A stretch of DNA of 64,000 bases from Orrella dioscoreae (GCF_900089455.2 NZ_LT907988.1:4526001-4590000); one strand, 5' to 3'; counted from the stretch's first letter, positions 46,043 through 54,666 are shown. The notes: generated from the sequence alone by a model not told the origin. Made by a program: numbers and translations.

Positions 46043-47760
46043 GCGCGCCGGGCCGCCCCAAGGGCGAATATCGACGTGCGCAGCAAGAAGGTGCTCCAGT
46101 GAGCGCGCCGCTTCCCGCCGCCGTTCCCGAGCGCGGCCTGGCACGCTGGCTGCCGCGCCTGTGCCTGTGGGTGCCCCTGCTCGTGCTGGCGATCTTCTTC
46201 GCGCTGCCCATGCTGGGCATCGCCTGGCGCAGCCTCATCGAGGACGGCAGCGGCCAGCCCGGCCTGGGCAACTATCTGGCGCTGGCCGACATGCCCGGCA
46301 TCTGGCGCGCGGCGCGCAACAGCATGCTGCTGGGCGCCGCCGTCACCGCGATCACCGTCACGCTGGGCTTCATCGTGGCCTACGGCCTGGAGCGCTGCGC
46401 GATGCCGGGCAAGCGCATCATCGCCACCCTGCTGCAACTGCCGGTCATCGCGCCCTCGCTGGTGCTGGGCCTGGGCCTCATTTTCCTGCTGGGCCGCAAC
46501 GGGCTGGTGGGCAAGATGCTGGGCATCCGACCCGACATCTATGGCTTCTGGGGGCTGATGCTGGCCGACATCCTCTATGCCTTGCCACAGGCCATCCTGA
46601 TCATCCGGGTCGCGTTGCGCCAAAGCGATGCGCGGCAGTACGAAGCCGCCGAGGTGCTGGGCGCGGGCGGCTGGCGCCAATTCCTGGATATCACGCTGCC
46701 CGGCGCGCGCTACGGACTGCTCAGCGCGGCATTCGTCGTGTTCACCGTCACCATCACGGATTTCGGCAACGCCGTGGTCATCGGCGGCGACTTTTCCGTG
46801 CTGGCCACCGAGATCTACAACCAGGTCAGCGGCCAGATGAAGTTCGGCATGGGCGCGGTGGTGGGCATCCTGCTCTTGCTGCCCGCCGCGCTGGCCGTGT
46901 GGATCGAGCGCGGCACGGCCAGGCGCCAGGCCCGCATGGGCGGCGAGTCGGCGATTCCGCCATCGGCAGCCTGGCTGCCCGCGCGCGACGTGCCGGTCTT
47001 CGCGATCAGCGCGCTGGCCGCGGCCTGCGTGGCCCTGGTGGTGGGCATCGTGGTGTTCTCCAGTTTCATGCGCCTGTGGCCCTATCGCATGACCTTCACG
47101 TTGCGCCACTACGCGCTGGACATGACGGGTGCCTATGAATCGCTGTGGACCTCGGTGTGGATCTCGGCGGCCGCGGCCGGGTTGGGCGTGGCGCTGCTGT
47201 TCATGCTGACCTTCGCGATCCGCCGCCGGCCGGGTCCGCTGGCCAGCCTGGCGGCGCTGCTGTCGGCGATGCCGGTGGCAGTGCCGGGCCTGGTGCTGGG
47301 CCTGTCCTACGCGCTGGCGTTCAACTCGGCGACCATGCCCTGGGGCGCGCTCTATGGCACGGCCGTGCCCATCATCCTGTGCAACCTCATCCACTTCCAC
47401 ACGCAGGGCTATGCCGCCATGATGACCGGCATGCGCAAGGTGCCCGGATCGCTGGAAGACGCCGTGGCGGTGCTGGGCGGCGGCACGCTGCGCGTCCTGC
47501 GCGACGTCTACCTGCCTTGGCTGCGCGCCACGCTGGTGTCGGTGGGCCTCTTCCTGTTCATGAGCGCCATGGTGACCCTGTCGGCCGTCATCTTTCTTGT
47601 CACACCGTCGCTGCCGCTGGCCGCCGTCACGGTCATGCGCCTCGATGAGGCCGGCTTGACCTCACAGGCCGCCGCGTTTTCCACCTGCATCATGGCCATC
47701 GTTGCTACCATCGCCCTGCTGACCCGGATGCTCGCGCGGCCGGACAGCCGGATGGCCTGA
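46039..47760 (+). CDS. Fused ABC permease (aminoethylphosphonate/iron-type)
   Basis: A 573-residue protein with two homologous membrane halves (about 45-290 and 320-570). EAAEVLGAGGWRQFLDITLPGARYGLL and the second-half equivalent EDAVAVLGGGTLRVLRDVYLPWLRATLV carry the EAA coupling motifs, one per half, as in two-domain PhnU/FbpB-type permeases. Start is ATG overlapping the ATPase stop. A GTG at 46099, with AAGAAGG at good spacing, is a credible alternative giving 553 residues. The 20 intervening residues (GRPKGEYRRAQQEGAP) look like a translated repeat rather than functional sequence. Confidence 0.88.
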   Translation: MSAPGRPKGEYRRAQQEGAPVSAPLPAAVPERGLARWLPRLCLWVPLLVLAIFFALPMLGIAWRSLIEDGSGQPGLGNYLALADMPGIWRAARNSMLLGAAVTAITVTLGFIVAYGLERCAMPGKRIIATLLQLPVIAPSLVLGLGLIFLLGRNGLVGKMLGIRPDIYGFWGLMLADILYALPQAILIIRVALRQSDARQYEAAEVLGAGGWRQFLDITLPGARYGLLSAAFVVFTVTITDFGNAVVIGGDFSVLATEIYNQVSGQMKFGMGAVVGILLLLPAALAVWIERGTARRQARMGGESAIPPSAAWLPARDVPVFAISALAAACVALVVGIVVFSSFMRLWPYRMTFTLRHYALDMTGAYESLWTSVWISAAAAGLGVALLFMLTFAIRRRPGPLASLAALLSAMPVAVPGLVLGLSYALAFNSATMPWGALYGTAVPIILCNLIHFHTQGYAAMMTGMRKVPGSLEDAVAVLGGGTLRVLRDVYLPWLRATLVSVGLFLFMSAMVTLSAVIFLVTPSLPLAAVTVMRLDEAGLTSQAAAFSTCIMAIVATIALLTRMLARPDSRMA

Positions 47761-47782
47761 TAATCACCAACAAGAATCGACC

Positions 47783-48556
47783 ATGCTTCAAGAAACCCGA
47801 CTGCACCGCATTCGCAGCCTGCTTTCCTCGTTCAACCAGGTCAGCACCGATCGCATCGTCCAGGACCTCGGCGTCTCGCGCGAGACCGTGCGCCGCGACA
47901 TCCTGGAACTGGAAGCGGAAGGCGTGCTGCGCCGCGTGCACGGTGGCATCATCGCCACCAACGACGAACCCGAGCCGCCGCTGGCCGTGCGCCAGACCGT
48001 GCGCGCCAAGGAAAAGCGCGCCATCGCGCGTGCCGCGGCAAGGCTGGTGCAACCCGGCCAGACGCTCTTCGTGGACGCGGGCAGCACCACGGCGCTGCTG
48101 GCGGAAGAACTGTCCGCCATGACCGGCATCACGTTGATCACCAATGGCCTGCTGGTTGCCCAGCAGATGGCGGCAGGCCAGGCCGCCCGGCCGGCCAACC
48201 ACGTGATCCTGCTGGGCGGCCAGGTCAACACCTCGCTGGCCGCGACCTGCGGCGACGTGACGGTGTCGGAAATCCACCGCTATCGCGCGGACATCGCCTT
48301 GCTGTCACCCGTGGGCGTCAGCGCCGAGCATGGCGCGACCAGCTTCGAGCATGCGGAAGCCGCCATCGCGCGGGCCATGGTGGTCCAGGCCAAGCGCCTG
48401 GTGATCCTGGCCGACCACAGCAAGGTCGGCCACGCCAGCCGCGTGGCGTATGCCCATGCACAGGACATCGACGCGTTGGTCACCAACCGGCACAAGGACA
48501 ATGCCGAGGGCTGGGACGCGCTGCGCCGCGCGCACGTGGAAGTCGTGCTGGCCTGA
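47783..48556 (+). CDS. DeoR/GlpR-family transcriptional regulator
   Basis: A 257-residue repressor. N-terminal winged helix-turn-helix (STDRIVQDLGVSRETVRRDILELEAEG followed by RRVHGGI, the DeoR signature), and a C-terminal ribose-5-phosphate-isomerase-like sensor domain (VDAGSTTALLAEEL, LITNGLLVAQ). DeoR proteins sense phosphorylated sugars or related phosphoesters such as glycerol-3-phosphate. It follows the permease by 22 bases and likely controls the operon through phosphoester sensing. Confidence 0.92.
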   Translation: MLQETRLHRIRSLLSSFNQVSTDRIVQDLGVSRETVRRDILELEAEGVLRRVHGGIIATNDEPEPPLAVRQTVRAKEKRAIARAAARLVQPGQTLFVDAGSTTALLAEELSAMTGITLITNGLLVAQQMAAGQAARPANHVILLGGQVNTSLAATCGDVTVSEIHRYRADIALLSPVGVSAEHGATSFEHAEAAIARAMVVQAKRLVILADHSKVGHASRVAYAHAQDIDALVTNRHKDNAEGWDALRRAHVEVVLA

Positions 48557-48594
48557 CCCGCAGGCCTGACCCCCGCCGCGGCGCCTGGCCGGCG

Positions 48595-49506
48595 TCAGGG
48601 CGCCAGGCCGGGGGCGGCGCCTTCCGTGCCGGCCCCGCCCGTCAGGTGCTGCACGAACATCTTCGACAAGGTCCGCTGCGGCCGCAGCGTGCTCCAGAGC
48701 AGGTGGCTCTGCACCTGGATGTCCGGCACCAGAGGCCGGCGCACCAGTCCCGGAATCGGCAGCGCGCCCAACAGGCTGGACTCCACCAGCGCCACGCCCG
48801 CGCCGTGGAAGGCCAGCACGATGCCCGTCATGGAGGTCGAGACCTCCAGCTGGATGTTCAACGGACGCTGCAGGAACTCGCCCAAGCGGTGCCGCAGCAG
48901 CGCCTGCGGCACGTAGGTGATGACCGGATAGGGCAGCAGGTCGTCGATGGTGATGGCGGGCAGAGCCGCCAGCGGATGGGTGCCGGGCAGGATACAGCCC
49001 AGCACCGCGTCGGCGATGCGCAGCGACGCGATGCCCTGGTGCTCGCCGGGCGCGAACGCCACGCCCAGGTCGACCTGCTCATTCAGCAGCCGCTCCGCGA
49101 TCAGGTTGGAATCCATCGATTGCAGCGAGACCCGTACGTTGGGACGGGTCTTCACGAACTCGGCGACCGACTTCGCCAGCCAGGCATTGGCAATGGGCGA
49201 GCTGGCGGCAATCGACAGCGAGCCCTGGATGCCCTCGGCGAGATCCTGGCTGAAACGCTCCAGTCCGGAAATGCGCCCGAAGATGTCCTGCACCTCGGGC
49301 AGCAGGGCCCGCGCCTCGGGCGAAGGCTCCAGGCGGCCGCCCTGGCGGCGGAACAGCGTGAAACCCAGGCGTTGCTCGAAATGCTTGATCGTGGCGCTGA
49401 CCGCGGGTTGCGTGACGTTCAGCAGTCCCGCCGCCCCCGTGATCGACCCGGACAGCATCACGGCATGGAAGGCTTCCAGGTGGCGCAGCTGTATGCGGGA
49501 ATGCAT
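48595..49506 (-). CDS. LysR-family transcriptional regulator
   Basis: A 303-residue LysR protein: helix-turn-helix IQLRHLEAFHAVMLSGSITGAAGLLNVTQPAVSATIKHFEQRL, then effector domain (about 92-290). The ATG at 49506 has GGAGA 7 bases upstream. It is divergent from a class II aldolase and Bug receptor, which it probably regulates. It is convergent with the DeoR gene. Confidence 0.91.
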   Translation of the reverse strand: MHSRIQLRHLEAFHAVMLSGSITGAAGLLNVTQPAVSATIKHFEQRLGFTLFRRQGGRLEPSPEARALLPEVQDIFGRISGLERFSQDLAEGIQGSLSIAASSPIANAWLAKSVAEFVKTRPNVRVSLQSMDSNLIAERLLNEQVDLGVAFAPGEHQGIASLRIADAVLGCILPGTHPLAALPAITIDDLLPYPVITYVPQALLRHRLGEFLQRPLNIQLEVSTSMTGIVLAFHGAGVALVESSLLGALPIPGLVRRPLVPDIQVQSHLLWSTLRPQRTLSKMFVQHLTGGAGTEGAAPGLAP

Positions 49507-49639
49507 GGCGATGTCTCCATAAGCGGGCTTTATGACCGCCGTGTTTTTTGTGATTGGCAGCCATGTTAGGCCACTCCCTAGAATCCCTGCTCGTGTCGCC
49601 CCGGCGCAGCCGCCGGGAGCCTTACTACAGGAGTGATCC

Positions 49640-50446
49640 ATGCAGGCTACGCAGGAAACCGTCTACCGGCCCAAGCAGGAGAACCTTTATTTCCCTGCCT
49701 ATCCCAAGTTCGACTCCATCGAGGCCGAACGCTGGCACCGCCGCCAGCGCCTGGCCGCCGTCTGTCGCGTGTTCGCCAAGTTCCGCTATGAATATGGCTT
49801 CGCGGGCCACGTGACGGTGCGCGATCCCGAGCATCCGAACCTGTACTGGACGAATCCCTTCGCGATGGATTTCGGCCGCGTCCGCGCCAGCGACATGCTG
49901 CTGGTCGACCACGCCGGCACCGTGCTGGAAGGCAGCTGGGCCGTGAATCGCGCCGGTTTCGTGCTGCACTCGGCCATCCATGAGGCCAACCCCGACGTGA
50001 TGGCCTCCTGCCACGCGCACACCACCAACGGCATGGCCTGGGCCGCGCTGGGCCGCCCGCTCGACCCGATCACGCAGACGGCTTGCGGGTTCTACGAGGA
50101 CCAGGCCCTGATCACGGAAGAGGCCGGCGCGGTGGTGGTCGATGACAAGAAGGGCCACGCGGTGGCCCAGGCTTTCGGCCGGGCCAAGATCGCCATCCAC
50201 CAGAACCACGGCCTGTTCTCGGCCGGCCGCGAATCGATCGAGGAGGCCGCGTGGTGGTTCATCGCCGCCGAACGCGCCTGCGAGATCCAGCTGAAGGCGG
50301 AAGCCACGGGTTCGCCGCTGAAGATGATCGACCCCGCCGCCGCGCTGCATTCGAAGAAGCACCTGGCCACGCCATTCATGGCCTGGCTGCATTTCCAACC
50401 CATCTACGACGCCATCGTGCGCGAGCAGCCCGACTGCCTGCTGTAG
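49640..50446 (+). CDS. Class II aldolase/adducin-family protein
   Basis: A 268-residue protein of the class II aldolase/adducin fold. SCHAHTTNGMAWA contains the zinc-ligand histidines and HQNHGLFSAG the third histidine; the opening RLAAVCRVFAKFRYEYGFAGHVTVRDP is a family pattern. The aldolases split hydroxy-keto acids or sugar phosphates; other members are decarboxylases. AGGAGTG precedes the ATG. It is followed by a Bug receptor 57 bases on, so a carboxylate-linked substrate is likely. Confidence 0.9.
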   Translation: MQATQETVYRPKQENLYFPAYPKFDSIEAERWHRRQRLAAVCRVFAKFRYEYGFAGHVTVRDPEHPNLYWTNPFAMDFGRVRASDMLLVDHAGTVLEGSWAVNRAGFVLHSAIHEANPDVMASCHAHTTNGMAWAALGRPLDPITQTACGFYEDQALITEEAGAVVVDDKKGHAVAQAFGRAKIAIHQNHGLFSAGRESIEEAAWWFIAAERACEIQLKAEATGSPLKMIDPAAALHSKKHLATPFMAWLHFQPIYDAIVREQPDCLL

Positions 50447-50503
50447 ATTCCGGCCCCCCGCGGCCACCGTCCTACCAAAACAAAACAAGTCCGAGGAGAC
50501 ACC

Positions 50504-51484
50504 ATGATCCGCCCTCTTCACCGCGGCGCTGCATCCGCCGCCCTCCTGCTCAGCCTCTGTTCGCCGGCGCTGGCCGCCTGGCCCGATGACAAGCCCATCG
50601 AACTGGTCGTCGGCTTCGCGGCCGGCGGCGAAACCGACATCCTGGCCCGCGTGCTGGCGCCCTATCTGCAGAAGCACCTGTCGCCCAAGGCCAACATCAT
50701 CGTGGTGAACAAGCCCGGCGCGTCCGGCGCCATCGCCAACACCTATGTCCAGCGTGCCGCGAAGGATGGCTACACGGTGGCCATGGTCAACACGCCGCCC
50801 ATGAACTTCATGCCGCTGGTGCAGGCCACGCCCTATGACCCCGACCAGTTCGCGCTGATCGGCCGCGTGGTCAGCGACCCGACCCTGCTGGTGGCACGCG
50901 ACGACAGCCCCCATGCCTCGCTGAAGGACCTGGTGGCGGCGGTCAAGTCGGGCAAGACAACTGCCACCATCGGCCAGAACGGCCTGGGCAGCAACGGCGG
51001 CGTGGCGCTGAACCTGCTGATCCAGGAAAGCGGCGCCGCGCTCACGGAAGTACCCTTCACCGGCACGGGCCAATCGAAGATCGCGCTGATCGGCGGCCAC
51101 GTCGACATGATCTTCGCCAGCCACACGGCGGTGCCCAAGCCTGAGTCGGAATCGGTGAAATTGCGCATCCTGGCGCAGTTCATGGACAAGCGCGCACCCA
51201 TGCTGCCGAATGTGCCCACGGCCAAGGAAGAAGGCTTCGACGTCGTCGTGCCATCGGATCGCGGCCTGGCCATCCACAAGGACGTGCAGGCGGACATCCG
51301 CGGGAAGCTGCAGGCGGCGCTGGAGGCCTCGCTGAAGGACCCCGAGTTCCTGAAGGCGGCCAACGCGTTCGCGGATATCCTGGCCTACAAGTCGGGCACC
51401 GAGTGGCAGGAGGACATCGAAGCCGCCAAGGCGCCGCTGGAACAACTGGCTGCCAGCCTGAAGCAACGCGGCGCCGCGCGCTGA
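50504..51484 (+). CDS. Bug-family periplasmic solute receptor
   Basis: A 326-residue TctC-like receptor: signal peptide about 1-25 (cut near LAAWPDD), then KPIELVVGFAAGGETDILARVLAPYLQKHL and NKPGASGAIANTYVQRAAKDGYTVAMV. GFAAGGETDI is the Bug signature. A GAGGAGA site precedes the ATG. It lies downstream of the aldolase and is probably in the same transcription unit, without TctAB. Ligand unknown. Confidence 0.92.
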   Translation: MIRPLHRGAASAALLLSLCSPALAAWPDDKPIELVVGFAAGGETDILARVLAPYLQKHLSPKANIIVVNKPGASGAIANTYVQRAAKDGYTVAMVNTPPMNFMPLVQATPYDPDQFALIGRVVSDPTLLVARDDSPHASLKDLVAAVKSGKTTATIGQNGLGSNGGVALNLLIQESGAALTEVPFTGTGQSKIALIGGHVDMIFASHTAVPKPESESVKLRILAQFMDKRAPMLPNVPTAKEEGFDVVVPSDRGLAIHKDVQADIRGKLQAALEASLKDPEFLKAANAFADILAYKSGTEWQEDIEAAKAPLEQLAASLKQRGAAR

Positions 51485-51494
51485 GCATGTGCGT

Positions 51495-51516
51495 GCGTGT
51501 CCCTCGCGGGGCACGC
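51495..51516. terminator. Possible convergent hairpin between Bug receptor and fdxA
   Basis: Nine-base stem GCGTGTCCC/GGGGCACGC (one G-T pair) with loop TCGC, between two convergent genes. No clear T-run follows on either strand, so it is a weak terminator candidate. Confidence 0.3.
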
Positions 51517-51530
51517 GCCGCCTGGCCGCT

Positions 51531-51866
51531 TCATTCCGGATAGGCCAGCAGGTGCAGTTTGTCCGGCACGCCGCGCCAGGCGGCGTGATCGGGCAGCGGT
51601 TCCTTCACCTTGCTGATCCGCGTCCAGCGCGGGTCCTGAGACAGCGCCGCGTTCAAGGCCACGATGGGCTGCTGCGCATCGGTGGCCTCGGCCACGTTGA
51701 TGATCGCGCCCACCGGGCACTCCGGCACACAGACCGAGCAGTCGATGCATTCAACAGGATTGATGACGAGGAAGTTCGGTCCCTCGAAGAAGCAGTCCAT
51801 GGGGCAGACGGCGACGCAATCGGTGTACTTGCACTGGATGCAGGCTTCGGTAACGGCAAAAGGCAT
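51531..51866 (-). CDS. fdxA: Seven-iron ferredoxin FdxA
   Basis: A 111-residue ferredoxin. [29 protein letters not shown] and [16 protein letters not shown] hold the [3Fe-4S] and [4Fe-4S] cluster cysteines, the FdxA pattern. It is an electron carrier in the cytoplasm. ATG at 51866; a TTG 12 bases earlier is less likely. Its position beside iron-uptake genes may be coincidental. The 430-base region upstream contains repeats. Confidence 0.94.
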   Translation of the reverse strand: MPFAVTEACIQCKYTDCVAVCPMDCFFEGPNFLVINPVECIDCSVCVPECPVGAIINVAEATDAQQPIVALNAALSQDPRWTRISKVKEPLPDHAAWRGVPDKLHLLAYPE

Positions 51867-51938
51867 GGCGGAAAGCAAAGGCGAGAACGGGCAATGCCGT
51901 CACCTTAGCCCGCGCGCCGTGACAGCGGCATGGCTATC

Positions 51939-52033
51939 GGCCCTTTTTTTGCCGCCGGGCCGTCCCAAGGCAAAAGCGGCCCCCTCGGGGGGCAGCAAGC
52001 CGAAGGCGCGGCGTGGGGGCCCTTTTTTGCCGC
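51939..52033. repeat. GC-rich repeat with direct GGCCCTTTTTT(T)GCCGC flanks
   Basis: Near-identical segments GGCCCTTTTTTTGCCGC (51939-51955) and GGCCCTTTTTTGCCGC (52018-52033) flank a core with GGGCCGTCCCAAGGC, GGCCCCCTCGGGGGGC and GCGTGGGGGC. GGCCCCC (about 51979-51985) can also pair with GGGGGCC (52015-52021), followed by CTTTTTT, as a plus-strand terminator-like structure. Cores of this kind are common intergenic repeats in Burkholderiales as I recall; not checked here. Confidence 0.6.
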
Positions 52034-52252
52034 AATGCACCGTTCCAGTTTCGGCAACAACCGCAGGCCCTTGCCGTCTTTTCAACCCTTTTCAACCTTG
52101 AGTCATTTGCATAGGCGCACAAGCATATGCGTATTTGATCGCACCGGCGCGGCGCGATTTCCGTAGACTTCCCATCAGTGCAGCACGCATGCCCCGGCGG
52201 GCCCATGCGGGTTGCGCTTCCCCTTGAAACGCGGCGGCTAGCCGCGCTTCAG

Positions 52253-52298
52253 CGCGGCGCACCGTCCCGGAAATCCGGGTGGGCGCCGCGTTTTTTTT
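52253..52298 (+). terminator. Orphan plus-strand intrinsic terminator
   Basis: Stem CGCGGCGC/GCGCCGCG (52253-52260/52283-52290), an inner CCCGG-AAAT-CCGGG hairpin, and a run of eight T (52291-52298). The T-run overlaps the stop of the minus-strand TonB receptor. No plus-strand gene precedes it: the nearest one ends at 51484 and fdxA lies on the minus strand. So either an unannotated small RNA ends here, or antisense transcription is stopped. The rest of 51867-52252 holds the repeat above and short hairpins, no gene. Confidence 0.7.
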
Positions 52299-54666
52299 AG
52301 AACTTCCCGCGCAACGTCAGCATGACGTTCGCCGGTTCACCGAAGTAGGTCTGGCGATTCGAGCCGCCCGCATACCGTTCGAAATAGCGCTTGTCGAAAA
52401 CGTTGTTCACGGTGAGCGCGGCCGAGACGTCCGGCCCCCAGGCATAGCCCGCCTGCAAGGACACCACCGAGAAGCCGCCCTGCTGGTAGCGCTCGCCGCT
52501 GTACTCGGCGTAGGTGGCGCTGGAGGTGCGCACGCCGCCGCCCACGAAGACGCCGCGCCCGGCTTCCTGACCCAGGCGATAGCGCGTCCACAGCGAGAAC
52601 TGGTGGCGCGGGAACGTCGAATCGAAAGGCTGGCCCAGCATGTCCGGCAGGCCGTCGCGATGGCGTGTGGACGTATAGGCATAGCCCGCGGTCATGTCCC
52701 AGCGCGGCGTCAGCCGCCCGCTGAGCTCGGCTTCGACGCCCTGGCTGCGCACGTGGCCGGCCGCCAGCGAGTAATCCTCGTTCTGCGGATCGTCCACCGC
52801 GCGGCCCTTGTCGTCGATGCGGAACACGGCGACATGGCCGGTCAGCTGGCCGTCCAGGAACTCACCCTTCACCCCCAGCTCGACCTGCTCGCCCGTGCGC
52901 GGCGACAGGAAGCCGCCCGCCACGAAGCGCTCGGTCTGCGGGCTGAAGATCCGGTTGTAGCTGGCATACACCGAGAACCTGTCGTCCAGGTCGACGATCA
53001 GCCCCAGGTTGGGCACGAAGCGGCCATCGATGCGCTGGCGGTTCTCCGGCGCATCGGGATCCTTGTTGTCCCACCAGGCCATGCGCGCGCCCGCCAGGAA
53101 CGTGACGCCGCTCACCGGGCGCAGGCGCAGATTGGCATAGGCGCCGTATTCGATGGTCTTGGGTTCGGGAGGGTCGCCAATCGCGCCTTCGGGCATGCGC
53201 AGGTCCTGCGGCGGCGCATCCACCGGCACGCGCCACGTGGCGAAGCGCTGCTGGATCTGGCCGCCCTTGAACACCTGGTAGTTCGCGCCGACCGTCACCG
53301 TGTGCGACTGGCCCCAGGCCTGGAAAGGCAGGCTGAGGTAGCTGTCCACCGCGCGGTTGATCTGCACGGATTTCTGGCGCGCGCCTTCGATGGTGACCAG
53401 GCGCGTGACCGGATCGATCATGCTGTTGGAGATGTAGCGCGCCATGTCGTTGCGCGTGACGGTCTGGTTGAGCTGCGTGCGCCACGTGCCGCCGTTCTCC
53501 AGGCGGCGCTCCAGGTCGAGGAAGGCGCTGTGCGCGCGGTCTTCCTTCACGCCATGGCGCGAACCGAGGAAGGTACTGCGGCTCACGTCGGGCGAACCGC
53601 CGCCCGCCATCAGCGGCAGGCCGGCGAAGGCCACCGAGTCGCCGCGCTGCACGGTCATGCCGGCACTCAGCGTGGTGCTGGCATCGACGTCATAGGACAG
53701 CGTGCCATAGACCGTGCGGCTTTCCTGGTTGATGGTGTCGACGAAGCTGCGGCGCTTGTCGTATACCGCCACGAACCGGCCGCGCAAGGTGCCCTGCTCG
53801 TTCAGGCTGCCGGTGGTGTCCAGCTCGGCCCGATAACGGTCCCACGACCCGGCCATCGCCGTGGCGCGCATCGCCGCATCGGCCTGTGCGCGCTTGCGCG
53901 CCAGGTTGATCGTGCCGCTGGGTTCGCCTGCGCCTTCCAGCAGGCCCGCCGGGCCTCGCCAGACCTCGACCCGGTCATACAGCGCCATGTCCATCAGCGC
54001 GCTGCCCCACATGCCCTGGCCACCGCGCAAGGGCATGCCGTCGATCAGGTAGTTGTTCAGGCGAAAGCCGCGCGAGCGCAGGTTCACCACGCCCGTCGAG
54101 GTGGACAGCACGCGGATGCCGGTGACGTAGCGCATGGCGTCACCCAACGACACGACGTTCTGGTCATCCATCTGCGTGCGTGTCACGACCGAGATGGACT
54201 GCGGCATTTCGCGCAGCGACACCACCTCCTTGCCTACCGACACGGCGCGCACGGTATAGGACTGGGTGCCTTCCGACGTGGCGTCCAGCCGGGGCGCCTC
54301 GACAGAAACCGGCGCCAGATGCGTGACGCCGCCCGCCGCGGGAACGGGCGCCGGCTGCACGCTGAGCGCGCCGCTGGGGGTCGCCACCAGCACCAGGCCC
54401 GTGCCACGCAAGGCGGTGCGCAAGGCATCGACCGGCGCCAACGTGGCAGCCACCCCCGCGCTCATGCGTCCCTCGACCAGCGCAGGCGGCACCGACAGGG
54501 CCAGGCCGGTGCCGGTCACGATCTGGTTCAGCACCGGCCCCAGGGGGCCGGCGGCCACGGCGTAACTGCGCGGCGCGCCGCCATCGGGCAGTGCCGCCTG
54601 GGCAAGCGCTTGGGGAGAGGCCAGCGCGGCCCCCAGGGCCACGGCGGCCCACATCCGGTCATGCAT
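52297..54666 (-). CDS. TonB-dependent siderophore receptor with STN signalling domain
   Basis: A 789-residue outer-membrane receptor. Signal peptide about 1-22 (cut near ALAQA). The STN (secretin/TonB N-terminal) signalling domain (about 28-100, LGPVLNQIVTGTGLALSVPPALVEG) marks a transducer. A plug (about 120-240, with SLREMPQSISVVTRTQMDDQNVV) and a 22-strand-type barrel follow, ending in GKF with terminal phenylalanine. ATG has AGGAG 8 bases upstream. Together with fecI/fecR upstream it forms a ferric siderophore uptake and surface-signalling system. Siderophore unknown. Confidence 0.93.
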   Translation of the reverse strand: MHDRMWAAVALGAALASPQALAQAALPDGGAPRSYAVAAGPLGPVLNQIVTGTGLALSVPPALVEGRMSAGVAATLAPVDALRTALRGTGLVLVATPSGALSVQPAPVPAAGGVTHLAPVSVEAPRLDATSEGTQSYTVRAVSVGKEVVSLREMPQSISVVTRTQMDDQNVVSLGDAMRYVTGIRVLSTSTGVVNLRSRGFRLNNYLIDGMPLRGGQGMWGSALMDMALYDRVEVWRGPAGLLEGAGEPSGTINLARKRAQADAAMRATAMAGSWDRYRAELDTTGSLNEQGTLRGRFVAVYDKRRSFVDTINQESRTVYGTLSYDVDASTTLSAGMTVQRGDSVAFAGLPLMAGGGSPDVSRSTFLGSRHGVKEDRAHSAFLDLERRLENGGTWRTQLNQTVTRNDMARYISNSMIDPVTRLVTIEGARQKSVQINRAVDSYLSLPFQAWGQSHTVTVGANYQVFKGGQIQQRFATWRVPVDAPPQDLRMPEGAIGDPPEPKTIEYGAYANLRLRPVSGVTFLAGARMAWWDNKDPDAPENRQRIDGRFVPNLGLIVDLDDRFSVYASYNRIFSPQTERFVAGGFLSPRTGEQVELGVKGEFLDGQLTGHVAVFRIDDKGRAVDDPQNEDYSLAAGHVRSQGVEAELSGRLTPRWDMTAGYAYTSTRHRDGLPDMLGQPFDSTFPRHQFSLWTRYRLGQEAGRGVFVGGGVRTSSATYAEYSGERYQQGGFSVVSLQAGYAWGPDVSAALTVNNVFDKRYFERYAGGSNRQTYFGEPANVMLTLRGKF

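Noticed and set aside
49507-49639. LysR operator of the T-N11-A type before the aldolase gene
   Set aside because: Several loose matches exist, but none is palindromic enough to single out by eye.
51939-52033. CRISPR array
   Set aside because: Only two direct copies of a short segment exist, with a hairpin-rich core between; no regular repeat-spacer pattern and no cas genes.
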